Positions 32,905 through 38,484 of a DNA stretch of 38,484 nt are shown one piece after another. The notes under the pieces are model-generated. The model did no database searches. It was given only the letters and a program-made list of their open reading frames with translations, and had not been told where the DNA came from. The stretch is from Balneolales bacterium. Lineage in GTDB: Bacteria; Bacteroidota; Rhodothermia; Balneolales; HLUCCA01. The position numbers and the translations under genes were made by a program. Position 1 is the stretch's first letter, and each line of letters opens with the position of its first letter. The DNA lies in contig JANJTJ010000088.1 of the NCBI GenBank assembly GCA_024711145.1, positions 1 through 38,484 of the forward strand, given 5' to 3'.

Positions 32905-33642
32905 ATGCTCTTGTTCCTGGAGATAGGACGGTACTGCCGACTCCTGTACGATGCCCTTCGCTCGTGCACGGAGTTCCATACCTATAGGCAGAATCTGATG
33001 TCCGAAATGGTGAAAACCGGCATTGATTCATTGGGAATCGTGATTCTGTCGGGCCTGTTCACCGGGGGGGTGCTCACCATACAGACCTCCTACCAGCTCA
33101 CCTCGCCCCTGGTGGACCGATCGGCCATCGGCGCCATCGTATCGCAATCCATGCTCATCGCGTTGGCGGGGTTGGTGTCGGGGTTGGTTCTGGCGGGCCG
33201 GGTGGGTGCGCGCATCGCCACCGAGCTGGGCACCATGCGGGTGAGCGAACAGATCGATGCCTTGGAATCCATGGGGTTCAATTCGGTGAGTTTCCTGGTG
33301 ATGCCGCGCATGTTGGGTGGCATCCTCATGTTTCCCATCATCTATTTCGCCACCTCCACGGCCGGCATCATCGGTGGGGTGTTGGCGGGTTCGGCCACGG
33401 GGTTGCTCACCATGGCACAGTTCATGGAGGGGGCCAGGGCCTTCTTCTTTCCGTGGGATGTGGCCTTCGGCATCATCAAATCGGTGGCGTTCGGGTTCGT
33501 GATCACCACCGTGTCGTCCTACAAGGGGTATTATGCCTCCGGCGGGGCGGAAGGGGTAGGCAAAGCCACCACCCAAGCCACCGTGTTGAGCTGTATCTAC
33601 ATCTTGCTGGCCGATTTCGTGCTCACGGCGATCCTGCTCTAG
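32905..33642 (+). CDS. mlaE: Mla phospholipid-transport permease MlaE
   Basis: A 245-residue inner-membrane permease of the MlaE/YrbE (DUF140) family with five or six hydrophobic helices. Typical features are SGLFTGGVLTIQTSYQL, the conserved AGRVGARIATELGTMRVSEQIDALESMG loop that contacts the ATPase, and the C-terminal SYKGYYASGGAEGVGKATTQ. It forms the transmembrane core of the Mla system, which moves glycerophospholipids between inner and outer membranes and so keeps outer-membrane asymmetry. ATG at 32905 is 35 bases from the divergent PorQ-like start, so promoters must overlap. mlaF follows after three bases. Confidence 0.93.
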   Translation: MLLFLEIGRYCRLLYDALRSCTEFHTYRQNLMSEMVKTGIDSLGIVILSGLFTGGVLTIQTSYQLTSPLVDRSAIGAIVSQSMLIALAGLVSGLVLAGRVGARIATELGTMRVSEQIDALESMGFNSVSFLVMPRMLGGILMFPIIYFATSTAGIIGGVLAGSATGLLTMAQFMEGARAFFFPWDVAFGIIKSVAFGFVITTVSSYKGYYASGGAEGVGKATTQATVLSCIYILLADFVLTAILL

Positions 33643-33645
33643 GCC

Positions 33646-34380
33646 ATGATAGAAATCCGCAATCTCACCAAGCGTTTCGGCGACCACCTGATCTGGGAGG
33701 ATGTCAGCCTCACCATCGCCGACGGGGAGTCGTTGGCCATCATCGGGAAGTCGGGGTCGGGCAAGTCGGTGCTGCTCAAGCATCTGAACGCCCTGCTGAA
33801 CCCCGATGCCGGTTCGGTACTCATCGGCGGGCAGAACATTTTCGAACTGAATTATGTGGACATGCGCCTGGTTCGGCAGAAATTCGGTGTGCTGTTCCAG
33901 GGTGGCGCCCTGTTCGATTCGATCAATACCTATGAGAATGTGGCGTTCCCGTTGCGGTATTTCACCAGAATGACCGAGCAGGAGATCGAGCATCGGGTGT
34001 TGGAATGTCTGGAATTGGTGAACCTGAAAGACATGGGGCACAAAGCCACCTCGGAATTGTCGGGGGGCATGCGGAAACGGGTGGGGTTGGCGCGCGCCAT
34101 CGTGATGCAACCGGCCTACCTGCTGTATGACGAACCCACCTCCGGGCTGGACCCGGTGACCTCCGAAGAGATCAACGAGTTGATCATCCGGATGAATCGG
34201 GAGTTGTCCATCACCACGGTGGTCATCTCCCACGACATGCATAGTGTGTTGCGGGTGGCCGAACGGGCCGCCTTCATCGACGAAAAGAAATTGAGTTGGT
34301 ATGGTACCATCGAAGAGCTGCGGGTGGCCGACCACCCCCGCATGCGCGAATTCATCAAAGCCAGCGAGTACGTGATATGA
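33646..34380 (+). CDS. mlaF: Mla phospholipid-transport ATPase MlaF
   Basis: A 244-residue ABC ATPase for the adjacent permease. Walker A is GKSGSGKS, the Q-loop lies in GVLFQGGALFDS (typical of the MlaF family), the signature is LSGGMRKRVGLARAI, Walker B is YLLYDEPTSGLDP, and the H-loop is VISHDMHS. All are canonical, in contrast to the exporter ATPases at 3702-5347. The stop overlaps the mlaD start (ATGA, 34377-34380). Confidence 0.95.
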   Translation: MIEIRNLTKRFGDHLIWEDVSLTIADGESLAIIGKSGSGKSVLLKHLNALLNPDAGSVLIGGQNIFELNYVDMRLVRQKFGVLFQGGALFDSINTYENVAFPLRYFTRMTEQEIEHRVLECLELVNLKDMGHKATSELSGGMRKRVGLARAIVMQPAYLLYDEPTSGLDPVTSEEINELIIRMNRELSITTVVISHDMHSVLRVAERAAFIDEKKLSWYGTIEELRVADHPRMREFIKASEYVI

Positions 34381-35309
34381 ATCAGATGCGGAATGAAGTG
34401 AAAATCGGCATGGCGATCGTGATCGCCGTGCTTGTAGGGGTAGTGGGGTTCCGATTCATGCGCGATGTACCCGTATTCCGGGTGGGAACGGTGCTTTATG
34501 CCACCTATCCGCGGGTGGACGGCCTCACCACGGGTTCGCCCATCACGGTATCGGGCATCAAGGTGGGTTCGGTGCGCACCATGGAGATCTTGGACAACGA
34601 CAGCGTTCGGGTCTCTTTCAACATCAGCGGCATCGACGGCATCCCCAAAGGGTCCATCGCCTACATCCGCGCCAGCGACCTGTTGGGCACCAAAGTGGTG
34701 GAGATCGAGCGCAGCGATGCCGCCGAATTCGCCGCCGCCTATGAGTCGTTGCCGGGCGTGTTCGACGAGGGCATCATGGGCGAACTCGGCGAATTGGGCG
34801 GGCGTGTGGGCGGCAACGTGGAAACCAGCACCGAGCGCCTGGCCAGCGTGCTCCGCCAGGTGGACGGCATCCTGCAGGATGGCGGCTCACAGGACATCGC
34901 CGGTACCTTGGACCACCTCAACGCCACCACCGCCGAAGTGCGCGGGTTGCTCGAGGCACGGCGCATGCAACTGCGCAACACCATCGCCCACGTGGAGCGC
35001 ATCACGGCCCGCCTGGACACCCTCACCGCCCAGGAATCGCAGACCATCCGGAACACGTTGGGCAATCTGGAAGCCGCTTCCGGCGAAATCGACCAACTCA
35101 TGGCCGGGCTCAACGAAACCACCACCCAGCTCAACATCCTGCTCACCCGCATCAACAACGGCGAAGGCACCCTGGGTTTGCTCGCCACCGACCCCAACCT
35201 CTACCGGAACCTCGACAGCCTCACCTACAATCTGAACGAGACCGTGAAGACGCTGAACGCCAATCCGAAGCATTACCTCCGCCATCTGAGGCTCATTCGG
35301 GTGTTTTGA
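34377..35309 (+). CDS. mlaD: MCE-domain substrate-binding protein MlaD
   Basis: A 310-residue inner-membrane-anchored MCE protein. A single N-terminal helix (VKIGMAIVIAVLVGVVGFRFM) is followed by the MCE domain (about 38-115: YPRVDGLTTGSPITVSGIKVGSV, IPKGSIAYIRASDLLGTKVVEI). A long helical, coiled-coil-like tail of about 180 residues then follows, longer than in E. coli MlaD (183 aa in total) and more like the extended MCE proteins of other phyla. Such tails can form hydrophobic tunnels towards the outer membrane. ATG at 34377 overlaps the mlaF stop by 4 bp. No mlaB or mlaC gene is adjacent. Confidence 0.9.
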   Translation: MNQMRNEVKIGMAIVIAVLVGVVGFRFMRDVPVFRVGTVLYATYPRVDGLTTGSPITVSGIKVGSVRTMEILDNDSVRVSFNISGIDGIPKGSIAYIRASDLLGTKVVEIERSDAAEFAAAYESLPGVFDEGIMGELGELGGRVGGNVETSTERLASVLRQVDGILQDGGSQDIAGTLDHLNATTAEVRGLLEARRMQLRNTIAHVERITARLDTLTAQESQTIRNTLGNLEAASGEIDQLMAGLNETTTQLNILLTRINNGEGTLGLLATDPNLYRNLDSLTYNLNETVKTLNANPKHYLRHLRLIRVF

Positions 35310-35334
35310 TAGCCAAATCGGGTTCCCGTATATT
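35306..35334 (+). promoter_or_regulatory. Probable promoter of the PpiD-like gene
   Basis: TTGATA (35306-35311) and TATATT (35329-35334) are separated by 17 bases. The -35 box overlaps the mlaD stop codon (35307-35309), and the -10 box is 38 bases before the ATG at 35373. The intervening leader (35335-35372) holds nothing else of note. Confidence 0.55.
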
Positions 35335-35372
35335 GCTCGGCTTAAAAACCACCAATATTCGAAGGATTCGTC

Positions 35373-37145
35373 ATGGGTTTGATGGAGCGTTTACGGGCCA
35401 GCACCAAGTACATTTTCTGGCTCTTGTTGATATCGTTCGGCGTTCTATGGGGCCTGAGCGACACCCGCATGTTCGATGCCCTCATGGCCGGACCGCGATC
35501 GCTGGGCGAAGTGGATGGCCAGGCCATCTCCTATGAGGAGTACAACGCCCGCCTGCAGAACTACCTGGAGCGATACCGCATGGAGTCGGGCGGGGAGCAA
35601 CCCTCGCTGGAACTGCGCGCCTTCTATGAGGACATGGTCTGGGACGAACTGGTCATGGAGCGCATCCTGGACCGTGAGATGGACCGCCTGGGCATTACCG
35701 TAACCGATGCGGAAATCCAGGAACTGGCCGTGGGCGAGAACCCGCATCCGTTGGTGGCCCAATACTTCACCCGCGAAGACGGCACCATCGACCGGGCCGC
35801 ATTGGCCGCCGCCGTTTCTGCGCCCGAAAACGCCGAAATTTGGATCGGCATCGAAGCCCAGTTGCGCGAAGTACGCCGCCGCGAGAAACTGAACGCCTTC
35901 CTGGAAGCCGGCCTCACCGTCACCGACGAGGAAGTGCGCCAGGAATTCCGCAAGGAGAACAGCACCGCCACCGTCCGGTTCGTACGGTTCCCCTATGCCG
36001 AAGTGGACGACGCCACCATCACGGTCACCGATGCGGAGTTGAACACCTATCTGAAGAACAACGCGGAGCGGTTCGAGCAGCCCAAAACCTGGAACTTCCG
36101 GTTCGTGAGCTTCTCGAAAGCGCCCACTGCGGATGATGTGCGCCGCACCCTGGTGGACATGTCCGACCTGCGCGCCGATTTCGCCGCTGCGGAAAACGAC
36201 AGCGCCTTCCTGGCTCAGAACGCATCCGAAACGGGTGTATCGGCCGCCTTCCAGACGGCCACCGAGCTGGGCCCCGAGCTGGCCGAAGTCTTTTCCATCG
36301 CCAACGGCCAAACCACCGAGCCCGTGCTCATCGGCAACCAGGTGGTGGTGCTCAAGCGGTTGGCCTCCCGTGGCAACGCGGTTCGTGTGGCCCGTTTCAC
36401 CCGCACGGTGGAAGCCGATGCCTTTGAAACCGTCGGCCGCCAAGCCGCCGCCGCAGACGATTTCGCCGCTTTCGCCGACGACAGCTCCTTCGAGGAAGAA
36501 GCCCAGCGCAGCGGCCTGACCATCGGCGAAGGCACGGCCTCCGCCGAAAATCCGCTCATCACGGGTGTTGGTCAGAGCCGGGTACTGCTCAAAGCGCTCG
36601 AACGCGCGAAAGTGGGTCAGATCTCCGACCCCGTCGAATTGGACGACCGCTTCATCGTGTTCGAAGTGACCTCTATCCGCGAGAAAGGCACCCGTCCTCT
36701 GGAAGACGTGCGCCCTCAAGTGGAGGCCTTGGTCCGCCAGGAGAAGAAGCGTGAAGCCACGCTGGCCCGTTTGAACGGGCTGGACCGTTCGGCCGGCCTC
36801 GACGCCTTCGCCGCCGCCCAAAACCGGACCATCGGGGTGGCCGAAGACCTGCGTGCCAACACCACCGTATTGCCCGGTGCCGGCGTAGAACCCGCCGTGG
36901 TGGGTGCGGCATTCGCCGTGGCACCGAACACCGTGAGTGGCGTGATCGCCGGCGAGAACGCCGCCTTCGTGATCGAAGTGGTCAACCGCACGGAAGCCGA
37001 TCTGTCCACGTTGGATGCCGGCCGTATGGAACAGATGCGGATGCGCCTGCAACAGGCGAAAGCGCAGCAGTACCGCCAGGTGTGGATCGAACGCCTGAAG
37101 GAATCGGCCGATATCCGGGACTACCGGAGCCTCGTGCTGCGCTGA
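35373..37145 (+). CDS. PpiD/SurA-N-like periplasmic chaperone lacking the parvulin domain
   Basis: A 590-residue protein with a single N-terminal membrane anchor (about 13-28) and a periplasmic body. Residues 40-200 resemble the SurA_N/PpiD chaperone domain (VDGQAISYEEYNARLQNYLE; MVWDELVMERILDREMDRLG). Bacteroidota homologues, of about 700 residues, then carry a parvulin isomerase domain beginning with a RHIL motif and containing GGDLGWF. Neither motif occurs here. The sequence passes directly from VVVLKRLASRGN (near residue 335) to RVARFTRTVEADAF, which resembles the segment that normally follows the isomerase domain. The C-terminal part (about 345-590) is a further chaperone-like region. 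It is therefore predicted to bind unfolded envelope proteins without proline isomerisation. ribD follows 10 bases later. Confidence 0.75.
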   Translation: MGLMERLRASTKYIFWLLLISFGVLWGLSDTRMFDALMAGPRSLGEVDGQAISYEEYNARLQNYLERYRMESGGEQPSLELRAFYEDMVWDELVMERILDREMDRLGITVTDAEIQELAVGENPHPLVAQYFTREDGTIDRAALAAAVSAPENAEIWIGIEAQLREVRRREKLNAFLEAGLTVTDEEVRQEFRKENSTATVRFVRFPYAEVDDATITVTDAELNTYLKNNAERFEQPKTWNFRFVSFSKAPTADDVRRTLVDMSDLRADFAAAENDSAFLAQNASETGVSAAFQTATELGPELAEVFSIANGQTTEPVLIGNQVVVLKRLASRGNAVRVARFTRTVEADAFETVGRQAAAADDFAAFADDSSFEEEAQRSGLTIGEGTASAENPLITGVGQSRVLLKALERAKVGQISDPVELDDRFIVFEVTSIREKGTRPLEDVRPQVEALVRQEKKREATLARLNGLDRSAGLDAFAAAQNRTIGVAEDLRANTTVLPGAGVEPAVVGAAFAVAPNTVSGVIAGENAAFVIEVVNRTEADLSTLDAGRMEQMRMRLQQAKAQQYRQVWIERLKESADIRDYRSLVLR

Positions 37146-37155
37146 TCCGGGTCGC

Positions 37156-38286
37156 GTGGCCCGCACCGAATTCTCCGAGTCCGACCGCAAATGGATGCGG
37201 GCCGCCTTGAAAGAGGCGGCGAAGGGCGCGGGCCACGTATCGCCGAACCCCCTCGTAGGGTGCGTGATCGTCCGGGCGGACGGCACCCTGCTGGCCAAAG
37301 GCCACCACGCCCGCTATGGCGAACCCCACGCCGAAACCGAGGCCCTGCGCCAGGTCAAGGACGAGCGCGACCTCATCGACGCCACCGTGTATGTGACGCT
37401 GGAGCCCTGCGCGCACCATGGCAAAACGCCCCCGTGCGCCATCGCCTTGGCCGAAACGCCCATCAAACGCGTTGTTGTGGCGCTTCCCGATCCGAATCCG
37501 AAGGTGGACGGCAAGGGCATCCGCCTGCTGCGCGACGCCTCCATCCGCGTGGACGTAGGGCTGATGCAGGAGGAAGCCGCCCTTCAGAACGAAGCCTTCC
37601 TCAAACACATGACCACCGGAAGGCCCCTGGTGGTGCTCAAGATCGCACAGACGTTGGACGGCTACACGGCCGCACCCAACGGCGACTCCCAGTGGATTAC
37701 CGGCGAGGAAGCCCGGCGCGAGGTGCACCGCATGCGGGCCCGGTACGATGCGGTGATGGTGGGCCGAACCACGGCCCTCATCGACAACCCCGCCCTCACG
37801 GTGCGCATGGTGGAGGGGCGCCAACCCAAGCGCATCGTCATCGATGGAGACGGGTCCCTTCCGCGCCATCTCAATCTGTTTTCGGACGCCGGCGAGGAGC
37901 GCACCATCCGCATCGGGTGGCGGGCGCCCTCGGGCCATACGCCCGAAGACCCGCTGCTGGCCCTCATGGCCCCGGGCGGGTTCGCGGGCACCACCCTGAC
38001 TGTGGCCAAACGCGACGGCCATACCGACCTGGCCGAAGCCCTGGACCGACTGGGCGCCATGGGAATAGGTAGTATATTGGTCGAATCGGGCGGCGATCTG
38101 GCCTCGGCCTTGCTCCGCCGCCGCTTGGTGGACAAACTGCATGTGTTCATCGCACCCAAGCTGCTTGGCGGCGGCCGCCGCAGCGTACTCGGCATCGGGG
38201 TGGAACGCCTGGCCGAAGCCCACGAGCTGAAACACCATACCGTCTCCGATATCGGCGGAGACCTCCTCATCACCGGCTGGTTCTGA
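37156..38286 (+). CDS. ribD: Bifunctional riboflavin deaminase/reductase RibD
   Basis: A 376-residue enzyme for the second and third steps of riboflavin synthesis. The N-terminal deaminase (about 8-145) has the zinc site PHAE (His58, with catalytic Glu60) and EPCAHHGKTPPC (Cys85, Cys94). The C-terminal reductase (about 150-376) includes KIAQTLDGYTAAPNGDSQWITG, VGRTTALIDNPALTVR and ILVESGGDLASALL, as in the NADPH-dependent RibD/RibG family. The start is GTG at 37156 (MARTEFSESDRKWM); no ATG lies nearby. It follows the PpiD-like gene by 10 bases and precedes ribE by four. Confidence 0.95.
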   Translation: MARTEFSESDRKWMRAALKEAAKGAGHVSPNPLVGCVIVRADGTLLAKGHHARYGEPHAETEALRQVKDERDLIDATVYVTLEPCAHHGKTPPCAIALAETPIKRVVVALPDPNPKVDGKGIRLLRDASIRVDVGLMQEEAALQNEAFLKHMTTGRPLVVLKIAQTLDGYTAAPNGDSQWITGEEARREVHRMRARYDAVMVGRTTALIDNPALTVRMVEGRQPKRIVIDGDGSLPRHLNLFSDAGEERTIRIGWRAPSGHTPEDPLLALMAPGGFAGTTLTVAKRDGHTDLAEALDRLGAMGIGSILVESGGDLASALLRRRLVDKLHVFIAPKLLGGGRRSVLGIGVERLAEAHELKHHTVSDIGGDLLITGWF

Positions 38287-38290
38287 CCCC

Positions 38291-38484
38291 ATGTTCACAG
38301 GTATCGTCGAAGCCATCGGCGTTGTCCACCAGGTTCAACCCATCCCCGGCGGCCTCCGCATGGCCTACACCTGCCCCTTTGCCGAAGCCCTGGAAGTGGA
38401 CGACAGCGTAAGTGTGAACGGCGTGTGCCAGACCGTGGTAGCCCGGGATTCCCACACCTTCAGCGCCATCGTGGTCGAAGAAAC
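38291..38484 (+). CDS. ribE: Riboflavin synthase alpha subunit, 5' part (cut by window end)
   Basis: The first 64 residues of riboflavin synthase, which dismutates 6,7-dimethyl-8-ribityllumazine to riboflavin. MFTGIVEAIG is the near-invariant N-terminus and VDDSVSVNGVCQTVV matches the lumazine-binding repeat (usual form DSVAVNGVCLTV). ATG at 38291 follows ribD by four bases, making a ribDE unit. The gene runs off the right edge. Confidence 0.93.
   Translation, partial: MFTGIVEAIGVVHQVQPIPGGLRMAYTCPFAEALEVDDSVSVNGVCQTVVARDSHTFSAIVVEE

Noticed and set aside
35445-37298. Open frame of 617 codons on the minus strand
   Set aside because: Antisense to the PpiD-like gene; composition biased to Gly/His/Phe as expected from the reverse of a high-GC gene.
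36982-38316. Open frame of 444 codons on the minus strand
   Set aside because: Antisense to ribD, whose zinc site and reductase motifs are intact.
1-38484. Mobile element, prophage, toxin-antitoxin or defence island
   Set aside because: No transposase, integrase, phage, restriction or toxin gene was seen, no terminal repeats were noticed next to the tRNA, and most genes are core or envelope functions.

Overview
The window looks like a chromosomal piece of a GC-rich member of the Bacteroidota sensu lato (or a sister lineage such as Rhodothermota). Pointers are a PorQ-like type IX secretion protein, a multi-repeat DUF349 protein, a sensor kinase with the AAHQLGTP H-box common in that phylum, an MlaEFD set and a PpiD/SurA-like chaperone. 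I judged GC content by eye only. Nothing indicates a plasmid, prophage, insertion sequence or CRISPR array. Both ends cut genes: a metal P-type ATPase on the left, behind about 110 bases of suspect low-complexity sequence, and riboflavin synthase on the right.

Layout: (1) 112-1588, a P1B-type ATPase tail and a soluble PAS histidine kinase. (2) 1598-8074, a tightly coupled seven-gene minus-strand operon: TetR regulator, TolC-like channel, lipoprotein HlyD-like adaptor, two ABC ATPases and two ABC-2 permeases. It is preceded by a TTGACA-17-TACAAT promoter and an inverted repeat that is a likely TetR operator. It resembles a split YbhGFSR-type exporter. (3) 8135-12408, a hybrid membrane sensor kinase / response regulator / class III adenylate cyclase, with a DEAD-box RNA helicase upstream of it. 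(4) 12485-19944, a plus-strand run: orphan small protein, a secreted protein with eight PKD repeats, a TPR protein, an RluA-type pseudouridine synthase, a DUF349 protein and a metallo-beta-lactamase-fold hydrolase. (5) 19934-23402, a degenerate SRAP homologue, a CPBP protease, a lipid kinase, a zinc peptidase and CutA. (6) 23467-27956, tRNA-Leu(UAG), tig, clpP, clpX and a second sensor kinase. (7) 27945-32869, a minus-strand run: PorQ-like protein, aroC, TPR protein, LysM/RlpA-like protein, CPBP protease and an ECF sigma factor. (8) 32905-38484, mlaEFD, a PpiD-like protein that appears to have lost its isomerase domain, ribD and the start of ribE.

Functionally, much of the window is envelope biology (efflux, Mla lipid transport, periplasmic folding, peptidoglycan-binding and T9SS proteins). 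Around it sit signalling genes (three histidine-kinase proteins, a cyclase, an ECF sigma factor) and protein quality control (tig-clpP-clpX).

The genome is very compact. Genes in a strand often overlap by 4 bp, and three of four convergent gene pairs overlap at their 3' ends. I do not see a convincing wholly new multi-gene system. The most unusual items are the PpiD-like protein without a parvulin domain, the SRAP homologue lacking all catalytic residues, and the ABC ATPase pair with complementary defects that predict a single working ATP site.
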